Source: CAZDSS01 sp964508185 (GTDB lineage Bacteria > Pseudomonadota > Alphaproteobacteria > Sphingomonadales > Govanellaceae). From it: a DNA stretch of 43,586 nt. The translations under genes and the position numbers were made by a program. This document shows positions 31,867-40,225 of the stretch, piece by piece (position 1 is the stretch's first letter; the number at the start of each line of letters is the position of its first letter). The DNA lies in the NCBI GenBank assembly GCA_964508185.1, contig CAZDSS010000011.1, forward strand, positions 1 through 43,586. Direction: 5' to 3'. The notes beneath the pieces were generated by a model. That model was not told the DNA's origin, did no database searches, and saw nothing but the letters and a program-made list of their open reading frames with translations.

Positions 31867-33084
31867 GTGCGCCCCCTGCGCGTCCTGACGCTTTCGACCC
31901 TCTATCCCAATGCGGAGATGCCGAATTTCAGCATCTTCGTGGAGAACCGCCTGCGCCACCTCCTGCTTTCCGGCGAGGCGACGGCGCGGGTGGTGGCGCC
32001 CGTGCCCTGGTTTCCCTTCACGGATCCCCGCTTCGGGACCTACGCCCGCTTCGCCCGGGTGCCGCGCGCCGAGACCCGGCACGGGATCGAGATCCTTCAT
32101 CCCCGCTATGTGACGCTGCCGGGAATCGGCATGTACAGCCAGCCCTGGGCGCTTTACGCCGCGGTGCTGCCCGTCTTGCGCCGATTGATCGCGGAGGGCT
32201 TCGATTTCGACGTGATCGACGCCCATTATTTCTACCCCACGGGCGTGGTTGCGACCTGGTTGGGCGAGGCGCTCGGCAAGCCCGTGGTGGTCACAAGCCG
32301 CGGCTCGGACCTCAATGTCCTGCCCGACTACCGGCTGCCGCGCATGCTCATCCGCCGGGCGATCCGGCGCGCCGACGGGCTCATCACCGTGAGCGCCGCC
32401 CTGTCCGAGCGGCTCCTTGCCCTCGGCGCCGATCCCGCCAGGGTGCGGGTCTTGCGCAACGGCGTCGATCTCAGGCATTTCCATCTCATGGACCGGGCGG
32501 CGGCGCGGGCGCGTCTCGGCCTTGAGGGCCGGGTGCTTCTCTCCGTCGGCAATCTCGTCCCCGGCAAGGCGCATGATCTTGCGATCCGCGCCATGACGGA
32601 ACTCCCCGGCATGACCCTGCTCATCGCCGGGCGCGGGCCGGAGGAGGAACGCCTGCGCGCGCTCATCTCAAGCCTCGGGCTTGACGACCGGGTGCGGCTT
32701 CTCGGCCTCTTGCCCCATGACGTGCTGCCCGAATACTACAACGCCGCGGACATCCTGGTGCATGCGTCGGAGCGGGAAGGGATGGCCAACGTGCTTCTCG
32801 AATCGCTTGCCTGCGGCACGCCCATCGTGGGCTCGCCCATCCCCGGCATGGACGAGGTGGTGGACCCGCCGGAATCCGGAATTCTGATGGAACGCCGCAC
32901 GCCCGATGCCCTGGCCGCCGCCGTGCAGGCGCTCATCGCGCGCATGCCGGCGCGGGAAGATGTCAGGCGCTATGCGGAAAAGTTCGATTGGGATGCGACG
33001 ACCCGAGGCCAGCTCGATCTGTTCAGGGAGGTGATCGCCCGCCGTCAGGCGGCGCGGGACGCGCGGGAGAGAAGCGGCGGATAG
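31867..33084 (+). CDS. Family 4 glycosyltransferase (TuaC-like)
   Basis: A 405-residue GT4 enzyme. RVLTLSTLYPN, FVENRLRHL, VVAPVPWFP, DAHYFYPTGVVA and VVVTSRGSDLN are typical of the TuaC-like group. The donor domain shows RVLRNGVDL, LLSVGNLVPGKAHDL, LLIAGRGPEEERL and the EX7E motif in SEREGMANVLLESLACGTPIV. GTG 31867 (ribosome site GGAG) gives the usual family N-terminus; ATG 31843, overlapping the previous gene, is an alternative. The 3' end overlaps the convergent glycosyltransferase at 33045-34274 by 40 bp. Confidence 0.9.
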   Translation: MRPLRVLTLSTLYPNAEMPNFSIFVENRLRHLLLSGEATARVVAPVPWFPFTDPRFGTYARFARVPRAETRHGIEILHPRYVTLPGIGMYSQPWALYAAVLPVLRRLIAEGFDFDVIDAHYFYPTGVVATWLGEALGKPVVVTSRGSDLNVLPDYRLPRMLIRRAIRRADGLITVSAALSERLLALGADPARVRVLRNGVDLRHFHLMDRAAARARLGLEGRVLLSVGNLVPGKAHDLAIRAMTELPGMTLLIAGRGPEEERLRALISSLGLDDRVRLLGLLPHDVLPEYYNAADILVHASEREGMANVLLESLACGTPIVGSPIPGMDEVVDPPESGILMERRTPDALAAAVQALIARMPAREDVRRYAEKFDWDATTRGQLDLFREVIARRQAARDARERSGG

Positions 33085-34274
33085 ACCCGCTCGTAGTTCG
33101 CAACACTCTTCGCCCAGTTCCGCTCCTGCTCCACGAAGGCGCGGCCCTGCCGCAGGATCTCCGGCCAGGCGTCGCGGTTCTGCAGCACGCGGACGACGCA
33201 GGATGCAAGATCCGCGGGATCGTCGGCGCGGAACAGGTGGCCGTTGAAGCCGTCGCGGATCAGTTCGCGATGGCCGCCCACGTCGGACGCCGCCAGCATG
33301 CGCATCTCGGCCATGGCCTCGAGCGGCTTGAGCGGCGTCACGAGATCCGTGAGCCGCATGGATTTGCGCGGATAGACGAAAAGATCGACGAGGCTGTAAT
33401 AGCGGTCGACCTCATTGTGGGGCACGCGGCCGGTGAACAACACGGCGTCCGCAACGCCCATCTCCTGCGCCAACGCCCTGAGCCGCGCGTCCTCCGGCCC
33501 GCCCCCCACCAGCAGCAGGCGGGCGTTGGGGAGCTTCTCGCGGATCTGCGGCAGGGCGGCGATCAGGACGTCGAGCCCCTCATAGTCATAGAACGAGCCG
33601 ATGAAGCCGAGGATGACCGCATCCTTGAGGCCGAGTTGTTCGGCAAGGGCGGTGTCGCGGGCGACGCCCCCCGAAAATTTCTCGAGATCGACGGCGTTCG
33701 GGATGATGGTGATCTTGTCCGCCGGAATGCCGCGGCGGATGAGATCGTCCTTGAGCCCTTCGCAGATCACGGTCACCGCATCGGCCTTGCGCGCGGCGTA
33801 GGTCTCGAGCGCCTGGGTGGTGCGATAGCGGAGATCCCCCTCGCGGCAGCTGCCGTGGGCCGCCGCCGCATCCTCCCAGAAGGCGCGGATCTCGTAGACG
33901 ACGGGCAGGCCCGCCCGCCGCGCCGCCTTGAGGGCGGCAAGCGCATTCAGCACCGGCGAATGGGCATGGACGATGTCCGGCCGGGTCTCGCGGATCACTT
34001 CATCAAGCCGCCGCGCGGTCGCCCGGATCTCCATCAGCTCGCGGGCGACGGGCTTGGTCGCAAGCGCGCCCGCAGGCGCGGGCGTGCGGTAGAAGCGGAG
34101 GCCGTCCACGTCCTCAAAGGGCGCGGGCGCGGCGCCGGGCTGGATATGGCGCGGCGTCGTCACATGCACCGTCTCCCAGCCGCGGCGATGCTGCTCGCGC
34201 AGGATGCCGTAGCTGCGGAAGGTATAGCCGCTGTGCAGCGGGATCGAATGGTCGAAGACGTGAAGAATGCGCAT
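33045..34274 (-). CDS. PEP-CTERM/exosortase A-associated glycosyltransferase (Daro_2409 family)
   Basis: A 409-residue GT4 enzyme matching the exosortase A-associated family TIGR04063. The N-terminus MRILHVFDHSIPLHSGYTFR is highly characteristic, followed by GWETVHVTTPRH, HAHSPVLNALA, VYEIRAFWEDAA, IPNAVDLEKF, ILGFIGSFYDYEGLD and TPLKPLEAMAE. It probably adds a sugar during repeat-unit assembly. It is transcribed alone on the minus strand, converging with the two preceding glycosyltransferase genes. Confidence 0.93.
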   Translation of the reverse strand: MRILHVFDHSIPLHSGYTFRSYGILREQHRRGWETVHVTTPRHIQPGAAPAPFEDVDGLRFYRTPAPAGALATKPVARELMEIRATARRLDEVIRETRPDIVHAHSPVLNALAALKAARRAGLPVVYEIRAFWEDAAAAHGSCREGDLRYRTTQALETYAARKADAVTVICEGLKDDLIRRGIPADKITIIPNAVDLEKFSGGVARDTALAEQLGLKDAVILGFIGSFYDYEGLDVLIAALPQIREKLPNARLLLVGGGPEDARLRALAQEMGVADAVLFTGRVPHNEVDRYYSLVDLFVYPRKSMRLTDLVTPLKPLEAMAEMRMLAASDVGGHRELIRDGFNGHLFRADDPADLASCVVRVLQNRDAWPEILRQGRAFVEQERNWAKSVANYERVYPPLLSRASRAA

Positions 34275-34369
34275 GGGCCGCAGATTAGCGTGAAATGCCT
34301 TAATGACCAGTGACTTTGACGCGGCCGCTGGCGATTTTCGGCGTTCGGTGTTAAGGGATTGGGACAGGC

Positions 34370-34445
34370 AGGCGCGTAGCTCAGGGGTAGAGCGCCGTCA
34401 TTACATGACGGAGGTCGACGGTTCGAATCCGCTCCGCGCCTACCA
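34370..34445 (+). tRNA. tRNA-Val (anticodon UAC), with an extra base in the T-stem
   Basis: Acceptor AGGCGCG pairs with CGCGCCT, D-stem GCTC/GAGC, anticodon stem CCGTC/GACGG around ATTACAT (anticodon TAC), T-loop TTCGAAT, discriminator A and encoded CCA. The T-stem 5' strand is GACGG but the 3' strand reads CCGCTC instead of CCGTC: one extra C (about 34432) must bulge out for the arm and acceptor both to pair. It may be a functional variant, a pseudo-tRNA, or a one-base sequence error. The CCA ends 2 bp from the stop of the convergent gene. Confidence 0.8.
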
Positions 34446-34447
34446 GC

Positions 34448-35185
34448 CTATTCCGCGCTGTCCGCCGCCGGAGCCGGGTCTGGCGGGGCGTCCTCGCCCG
34501 GTGCGGGCTCGATCTGTTCCGCTTGCGCGGCGTCCCCATTCGCCGCTGTAGCCGTCCCGTCCGTATCGGGTTTGGCCGCAGCCTGGGGCGTCGCTTGCGG
34601 CGCCGTCGGGACGGCATGGCCGCGAGTCGCCTCCGTATCGGACACGGGGCCGCCCGTCGGATATTCCACGATGAAGGTGTAATAACGTTTGGGCGAGCGC
34701 TGCATCATCCAGTGCCGCTCGCCGCTGTGGAGCGGCAGATAGGCGGGCATCAGATAGTCGCCGACGCAGAAGCCCCATTGCGGCGAGGCATACCAGCCGC
34801 GCGGATTCCAGTTGGCATAGTCGCCCTTCTTGAGCTCCGTCCCGTCGGTCCAGAGGAGCCGCTTCTGCTTGCAGTCGTAATGCAGGCCGAACCAGGTATG
34901 CTGGTTGGGCCGCAGATTGATGCGGATGAACATGTCGGTCTCGGGCGAGCGGATGATGGCGAGACGCCCCTGCACGCCGCCGAAGGACCGTTCGGCCGCC
35001 ATGTTGCGGGCCTGCTCCCAGGTGGGGCCCTGTCCATGGATATGACGGCCGTCCACCAGTTCGAAATAGCTTTTGCTCTCGGGATTGTAGATCGGCTTGT
35101 CATAGACCGGCCGCAGCGGCGCCGCCATGGGCTCGGCAGCTTGCGCAAACAGCAATGCCGCGGCTATCAACAGGATCCAACGCAT
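34448..35185 (-). CDS. Secreted C-type lectin-like domain protein
   Basis: A 245-residue exported protein. MRWILLIAAALLFAQAAEPMAA is a signal peptide. Residues ~35-180 show a C-type-lectin-like pattern: YFELVDG, WEQARNMAAERSFGG, RLAIIRSPETDMFI, TWFGLHYD, LLWTDGTEL, YANWNP, a Cys pair and FIVEYP. Similar domains occur in PEP-CTERM proteins, but no sorting signal is present; the last ~65 residues are Pro/Ala/Glu-rich and probably disordered. Carbohydrate binding is possible but not shown, since the calcium-site residues are not clear. The ATG has an AAGGGA ribosome site. Confidence 0.75.
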   Translation of the reverse strand: MRWILLIAAALLFAQAAEPMAAPLRPVYDKPIYNPESKSYFELVDGRHIHGQGPTWEQARNMAAERSFGGVQGRLAIIRSPETDMFIRINLRPNQHTWFGLHYDCKQKRLLWTDGTELKKGDYANWNPRGWYASPQWGFCVGDYLMPAYLPLHSGERHWMMQRSPKRYYTFIVEYPTGGPVSDTEATRGHAVPTAPQATPQAAAKPDTDGTATAANGDAAQAEQIEPAPGEDAPPDPAPAADSAE

Positions 35186-35220
35186 GGGCTAGTCCCTTAT
35201 ATCTATCTCAGTGGGCGCCA

Positions 35221-35377
35221 GAGTCTATTGCATCTGGCCCTTTGAATCTATATCGAAAGGTCCCATGCCGGCGGGCCGGGCATTTCCTACCCGTTGGATG
35301 GCTTGGGGGTACGGAATTTCTCCTGAAAGGCGACGGCCGGGCGAACGTTACGCCTTTGAGTCTATCAAGAAGGTCCC
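35221..35377. repeat. Degenerate GARTCTAT...GGYCCC repeats in a 348-bp non-coding gap
   Basis: Three ~20-bp copies at 35221-35240, 35244-35264 and 35358-35377 share GARTCTAT, a 6-7 bp variable part and GGYCCC; copies two and three are also preceded by CCTTTG and followed by CATG. A shorter relative (GTATCCAAAGGCCCC) is at 35408-35422, and ATTTC(T)CCT-like blocks recur nearby. No believable gene was found in 35186-35533. Confidence 0.55.
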
Positions 35378-35533
35378 CCATGTTCCCTGCGGGAGAAACT
35401 TTCGCCCGTATCCAAAGGCCCCATATGGAAGGGCGCGAGATTTCCTGATGGACCATGCCGCGGAAAAAATAGATTTGTGCTCCCCGGCCCAGGCGCTACA
35501 ACTTTCCCGGCCATTCCGGTTGTGAGAACAGGT

Positions 35534-36478
35534 ATGCCTCGCGTTTCGGTCGTCATTCCCGTCTTCAACGCCGCGCGCACCATCGAACGCGCCCTCGCTT
35601 CCGTCTTCCGCCAGACCTTCACGGATTACGAGGTGATCCTGGTGGACGACGGCAGCAGCGACGGAAGCGTCGCGCGAATCGAAGAGGTGCTTGACGCCGC
35701 GGGTGAGGCGCGCCGGGCCCGGTGCCGGGTCATCCGCCTGCCCCAGAACCAGGGGGCGGCGGCGGCGCGCAATGCCGGGATCAAGGCGGCGCAGGGCGAA
35801 TTCGTCGCCTTTCTCGATGCCGACGACGAATGGCTCGAGGACAAGCTTGCGCGCCAGATCGCGGCCTTCGACGCCGCAGGGGATGCCGTCGTCGGCGGCT
35901 GCAATGCGGAATGGCGGGGCGTTTCCGGCAAGTTCAGCCATCATCTGGAGGACGGGCCGGTGGTCACCGGCCGGGATGCCTGGAAGGCGCTTCTGAAATC
36001 CTGTTATCTTTCAACGCCTTGCGTGATCGCCCGGCGGGACGCCCTTGAGGCGGCGGGCGGCTTCGATCCGGCCTTGCCTGTGGGCGAGGATCAGGACCTC
36101 TGGTTCCGGCTCGCGGAATCGGGGCCGGTCCTGTACCTCACGGACGTGCTCGTGCGCATCCACAAGCAGCCCGACAGTCTGATGTCCCGTCAGCGCATGG
36201 GCATGGTGGAGCATTACGTCCCCATGGTGGAGCGCCATGTGGCGAGGAACAGCGATCGTCTCACCGCGCGGGAGCGGCGGGAGATCCTCGGCCCCCTCTA
36301 CGCCCAGGTCGGGCGCTACATGTATGTGACCGGAAACCCCGGGATCGGCGCGCGCATGCTGCTCCGCGCCGTGCGCATGGGCGAGCGGCCGTTCTTCCAT
36401 CTCCTGTTCATGCTGGCGAAGCTCCCCTATGTCATTCGTCCCATGGGCATCAAGCGGAGCGAGGCGCGCCATGTCTGA
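35534..36478 (+). CDS. Family 2 glycosyltransferase
   Basis: A 314-residue cytoplasmic GT-A enzyme: RVSVVIPVFNAARTIERAL, VDDGSSDGS, QGAAAARNAG, the metal-binding FLDADDEW and a TPCVIARRDAL...VGEDQDLWFRLA acceptor region. A C-terminal helical/hydrophobic stretch suggests membrane association. The start at 35534 matches the family N-terminus; an upstream GTG (35477) would add 19 unrelated residues. It overlaps the flippase start by 8 bp, so both are in one operon. Confidence 0.9.
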   Translation: MPRVSVVIPVFNAARTIERALASVFRQTFTDYEVILVDDGSSDGSVARIEEVLDAAGEARRARCRVIRLPQNQGAAAARNAGIKAAQGEFVAFLDADDEWLEDKLARQIAAFDAAGDAVVGGCNAEWRGVSGKFSHHLEDGPVVTGRDAWKALLKSCYLSTPCVIARRDALEAAGGFDPALPVGEDQDLWFRLAESGPVLYLTDVLVRIHKQPDSLMSRQRMGMVEHYVPMVERHVARNSDRLTARERREILGPLYAQVGRYMYVTGNPGIGARMLLRAVRMGERPFFHLLFMLAKLPYVIRPMGIKRSEARHV

Positions 36479-37910
36479 CATGCGGGCCGCAGCGGCCAAG
36501 GGGACCGCCTGGATGTTCGGGGCGCGGCAGGCGATCCGCCTCCTCGGCCTCGTCAGCACCCTGGTCATGGCGCGGCTCCTGATGCCGGAGGATTTCGGCC
36601 TCATCGCCCAGAGCATGATGGCCGTCGGATTGATCGAGGCATTGAGCGCCTTCGGCTTCGAGCTCGCCCTCATCCAGAACCATGAGGCGCGGCGCAGCCA
36701 TTACGACACCGTCTGGACCCTCAACATCATCAAGGCGGCGGTGGTCGCCCTCCTGCTCGCCGGCGGCGCGGCGCCTATCGCGCGGTTCTTCGAGGAGCCG
36801 CGCCTTGAAGCCATCATCTATGTGCTGGCCGGATCCTTCTTCGCCGGAAGCTTCTCGAACGTGGGGGTGATCGATCTTCGCAAGCATCTGCGCTTCCGCG
36901 CCGATTTCATGTATCTCGTCGTGCCGAAGATCGCGTCCATTTCGGCCAACATCGCCTTCGCCTTCTATTTCCGGAACTACTGGGCGCTGGTTGCGGGCAT
37001 GCTGACGGGAAGCGCCGCCACCTTCACCATGAGCTACGTGATGAGCCCCTACCGGCCGCGCTTCTCGCTTGCCGAATGGCGCGACGTGTTCGGCTTCAGC
37101 AAATGGGTGCTGGTATCCCAGTATCTCGCCTTCCTGAGCCGCGAGGCGCCAATCTTCATCATCGGCAAGCTGGTGGCGTCGCATCAGGTGGGCCTCTACC
37201 GCATGGCGACGGAGCTCAGCAATTTCCTGTCCACCGAAATCTACATCCCGGCCCTGCGCGCCCTTTACCCGGCCTACGCCAAGAACAAGGAAGGGGCGGC
37301 GGGGCTCTATCTCGATGCGGTGGGGATCGTCATCCTGCTCATCGGCCCGGCCTGCATGGGCATGGTGCTGGTGGCGGAGCCCATGGTGGCGCTCCTCCTC
37401 GGCGAGAAATGGATGGAGATCGTGCCTCTCGTCCAGATCCTGACCATCGGCGCGCTCCTTCGCGCCGTGTGGCTGAGCCCCGGCGCCGTCGCCATGGCGC
37501 GCGGGCGGCCGCGGGATTCCGCCTATCTGGCCGTGCCGCCCATCGTCGTGCTGGTGCCCGCCCTCATCTGGTTCACGCTGGACTACGGCCTCATGGGCGC
37601 GGCCTGGGCCAAGATGCTGGCGGCGGTCGTCCAGTTCGTGATGTCGCTCGTCTATGTCTACTGGGGTCTCAAGACCACGGTGCGGGAGATCATCCGGCCC
37701 CTGTGGCGGCCGACCATGGCGGTCATCATCATGGTGATCGTCACAAGCTTCGTGCCCGTCAGCCTGTGGCGCATTCCCGTGGGCGTCGTGAGCTATGTCT
37801 CGGCCCTTCTCGGTCTCTGGCACCTGAGCGGCCGTCCGCTCGGGCCGGAGGCGGTGGTGCTCAGGAAGCTCGGCCTCTACAAGGGGCCCGCCCAGGCGCC
37901 TGCCGACTGA
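36471..37910 (+). CDS. Oligosaccharide flippase (MOP superfamily, Wzx-like)
   Basis: A 479-residue multi-spanning membrane protein with about 12-14 hydrophobic segments that would move lipid-linked repeat units to the periplasm. The N-terminus KGTAWMFGARQAIRLLGLVS, then MARLLMPEDFGLIA, FELALIQ and the mid-protein FGFSKWVLVSQYLAFLSREA...VGLYRMATELS are typical of the Polysacc_synt_3 family. The ATG overlaps the preceding glycosyltransferase stop (ATGTCTGA). Its stop directly abuts the stop of the convergent ATP-grasp gene. Confidence 0.92.
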   Translation: MSDMRAAAAKGTAWMFGARQAIRLLGLVSTLVMARLLMPEDFGLIAQSMMAVGLIEALSAFGFELALIQNHEARRSHYDTVWTLNIIKAAVVALLLAGGAAPIARFFEEPRLEAIIYVLAGSFFAGSFSNVGVIDLRKHLRFRADFMYLVVPKIASISANIAFAFYFRNYWALVAGMLTGSAATFTMSYVMSPYRPRFSLAEWRDVFGFSKWVLVSQYLAFLSREAPIFIIGKLVASHQVGLYRMATELSNFLSTEIYIPALRALYPAYAKNKEGAAGLYLDAVGIVILLIGPACMGMVLVAEPMVALLLGEKWMEIVPLVQILTIGALLRAVWLSPGAVAMARGRPRDSAYLAVPPIVVLVPALIWFTLDYGLMGAAWAKMLAAVVQFVMSLVYVYWGLKTTVREIIRPLWRPTMAVIIMVIVTSFVPVSLWRIPVGVVSYVSALLGLWHLSGRPLGPEAVVLRKLGLYKGPAQAPAD

Positions 37911-38987
37911 TCAGAAGGGCGCGAGGGCGTCCTTCGTCGGGATCCCGACCCGCGCCGCCCCCACCATGTCCGGGACCACGTTCATTTCGATGATGACCGG
38001 GCCCTCGGGCGCGATCGCCACGTCGATCCCTGCGAAATTGATCCGCGGAAAGACGGCGAGGCACCGCTCCGCAAGGCGCTGGGCCTCGGCGAAGAAGGGC
38101 AGGGCGACGCCTTCGATGGGCGCGCCGTTGTCCGGGTGGTGGCTGAAGGTGAGATGCGCCGCCGTGCCGTCCGTCGCCTTGCCGAGGGCGCCGGTCGCCA
38201 TGTCGATGGGGGCGACGATCCCGCCGCTCGTGAAATTGTCGACGACCGCGCCCGCCCGGCCCATGCGCAGGTAGGCAAGGCGCGTGCGCGGCCCCTGCCC
38301 ATGGTCGATCACCCAGAGCCGCAGGGTATTGACGCTGGTGGGATTGAAGGCCGCGAGCGCGGGATGCTGCTCCATCATGGTCTCGATCACCATGATGCGG
38401 TCGCGGTTGAGGCGGAAGCTTTCGAACAGGGCAGGGATTTCGACCGGCGCGCCGTCGCGGAGGTCCCGCGCGTCGAGGCGGCCGTTGTCGAGCGTGAGTT
38501 CCAGCGCCCGGAAGGCGGAGCCGCCCCAGCCCTCGTTGGCCTTGAAGCAGACCCGGCGCGGGGCGAGGGACGCGAGGAAGCCTTCAAGCTCCGCCGCGTC
38601 GCGCAGGGGCGCGCCGTCGAGCGTCTGTCCCGTGACGGGATTGAGGATGCCGAGCAGTTCCGTGGTGGCGATGCCGTAAAGGCGCATGATCGCCTTTTCC
38701 ACCACCTTGTTCTGGGACAGCTTGTGATAGGCGGGCTTGTTGAGGCGGTCGACCGCCGCCGCATATTCCTTCGGGTTCATGTAGCGGAGCATGTGGCGCC
38801 ACGGCACGTCCCGCCGCCAGAAGCCCGCAAGCTGGTAGAAGCCCGGCCCGATGCCGCGCAGGGCGAGAAGCCCCGCCATCTCGATCATCTGGCGGAGCGC
38901 GCCCTTGGCGTGCGCCCCGTTCTCCCCGCGCGTGCGGCTCCGGGCGAGGGACCAGATCTCGCCGAGGCCCGTCTTCCCCTTGCTCAT
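37911..38987 (-). CDS. Sugar-transfer-associated ATP-grasp protein
   Basis: A 358-residue protein of the ATPgrasp_ST type found in polysaccharide loci. It has a basic N-terminal part, KANEGWGGSAF (nucleotide-binding), NTLRLWVID, AYLRMGRAGAVVDNFTSGG and IDVAIAPEGPVIIEMN (Mg-binding ATP-grasp end). Such enzymes use ATP to join a carboxylate to an amine; the target, probably a sugar or sugar-bound group, is unknown. The start overlaps the upstream pyruvyl transferase stop by 4 bp (ATGA). Last gene of the four-gene minus-strand operon. Confidence 0.87.
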   Translation of the reverse strand: MSKGKTGLGEIWSLARSRTRGENGAHAKGALRQMIEMAGLLALRGIGPGFYQLAGFWRRDVPWRHMLRYMNPKEYAAAVDRLNKPAYHKLSQNKVVEKAIMRLYGIATTELLGILNPVTGQTLDGAPLRDAAELEGFLASLAPRRVCFKANEGWGGSAFRALELTLDNGRLDARDLRDGAPVEIPALFESFRLNRDRIMVIETMMEQHPALAAFNPTSVNTLRLWVIDHGQGPRTRLAYLRMGRAGAVVDNFTSGGIVAPIDMATGALGKATDGTAAHLTFSHHPDNGAPIEGVALPFFAEAQRLAERCLAVFPRINFAGIDVAIAPEGPVIIEMNVVPDMVGAARVGIPTKDALAPF

Positions 38988-40213
38988 GCGGCATGGCTCC
39001 GGCTGCGGGGCGCGCCGAGAAGTTCGGCGATGCGGTCGAAGGTCTCGCGTGCGCCGTCGGCAAGCTCGGCGAGGCGGGCGTCGTCGATCACGTTCCGGCC
39101 TTGCAACGCGGCGACGGCGCGGGCGTAAAGATCGTCGCCGAGCCCCGGCGCGATTTCCGCCACCGCATCCTCGATCCCGAAATGGCGGGCATTGTTGCGC
39201 ACCTTCGGCTCGTAATTGAGGGCGACCGCCGGGCAGCCCTGGGATGCGGCGAAGATGAAGGCGTGAAGCCGGACGCAGATATTGACCTTCGGCAGCGTGG
39301 CCAGGAACTTCGCCTCCTCGGCCGGCAGGGTCTTGCGCAGGACGAAGCAGCGGTCCGCCTGCTCCATGCGGTTGATGATGTCGTGGGCGACGCGGAGGTC
39401 GTTATGCGCGCGGTTGTGCTGGAACGGCACGAAGACGATGGAAAGGCCCTGATCGGCCGCCAGCCGGTCGAGGCCGCGGGCGATCTCGCCGATCGCCGTC
39501 TCGCGGTCGAGGCCGCCGGGCGATAACTCCGGAAGATCCGTGGGGTAGACGAAGGCCATGGGCTCCCCGCGCGCCATGAGATCCTGAATGTCGGGGCCGA
39601 GATCGGCGTCCGATGCGGGCTCCGCGGGAAGCAGGAAGGCGGGGTCCGTCACCACCCGCACCCGGTCGGGCGCGATGCCCGTATCGACCAGATGCTGCCG
39701 GCTTTCGGCGTCGCGCACGGTGATCAGGCCGGCGTGACGCACGGCGCGGCCCACGAGCCTTTTGCCCAGGCGGCTCCTGAACGGCCCCACGCCCACGGCA
39801 TAAAGCGCCGTGGGCAGGTCATGGAGGCGCGCAAGCCACAGCTCGTCGATCACACGGAAGAAGTTCTTCCAGGTGGTGTTGTCCCTCAGCAGGCTGCCGC
39901 CGCCGAGGACGAAAAGGTCGGCGCTCCGCATCACCTGGAACAGCCCGCGATGCCGCCCGCGGATGAGCTGCTGCGCCCCCTCGATGCCGATGAGCGGCCA
40001 GTGATGCACGGTCTTGAGGCTGAGATCCGGGTGCATGGCAAGGACGCCCTTGGGGTTCTCGCTCAGCACCGTGATGCGCACGGGCGCGCGCTTGCGCAGC
40101 TCGCGGCAGAAGACGCGCAGCAGCGCCTCGTCGCCCACATTGCCATGGCCGTACCAGCCGGAGATCACCACATGTCTCTGGGCGTCGGGGTGCTGCCGGC
40201 CCTTCGGCGGCAT
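38984..40213 (-). CDS. Polysaccharide pyruvyl transferase family protein (CsaB-like)
   Basis: A 409-residue enzyme expected to add a ketal-linked pyruvate from phosphoenolpyruvate to a sugar of the polysaccharide. ISGWYGHGNVGDEALLRVFC is the family start; LFVLGGGSLLRDNT, YAVGVGPFRS, TVRDAESRQHL, DPAFLLP and the late ICVRLHAFIFAASQGCPAVALNYEPKV-like block (split here by family convention) carry the conserved Arg/His. Good GAGGGAG ribosome site. It lies 12 bp after wecB and overlaps the ATP-grasp gene. Confidence 0.9.
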   Translation of the reverse strand: MPPKGRQHPDAQRHVVISGWYGHGNVGDEALLRVFCRELRKRAPVRITVLSENPKGVLAMHPDLSLKTVHHWPLIGIEGAQQLIRGRHRGLFQVMRSADLFVLGGGSLLRDNTTWKNFFRVIDELWLARLHDLPTALYAVGVGPFRSRLGKRLVGRAVRHAGLITVRDAESRQHLVDTGIAPDRVRVVTDPAFLLPAEPASDADLGPDIQDLMARGEPMAFVYPTDLPELSPGGLDRETAIGEIARGLDRLAADQGLSIVFVPFQHNRAHNDLRVAHDIINRMEQADRCFVLRKTLPAEEAKFLATLPKVNICVRLHAFIFAASQGCPAVALNYEPKVRNNARHFGIEDAVAEIAPGLGDDLYARAVAALQGRNVIDDARLAELADGARETFDRIAELLGAPRSRSHAA

Positions 40214-40225
40214 GGCGGCTCTCCC

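Noticed and set aside
33045..33084. 40-bp overlap of convergent glycosyltransferase genes as a sign of misannotation
   Set aside because: Both C-termini continue beyond the conserved domains and both stops are clear; convergent 3' overlaps are common in compact genomes.
34370..35533. Genomic island junction at the tRNA gene
   Set aside because: No integrase, no duplicated tRNA 3' end and no base-composition shift were seen.
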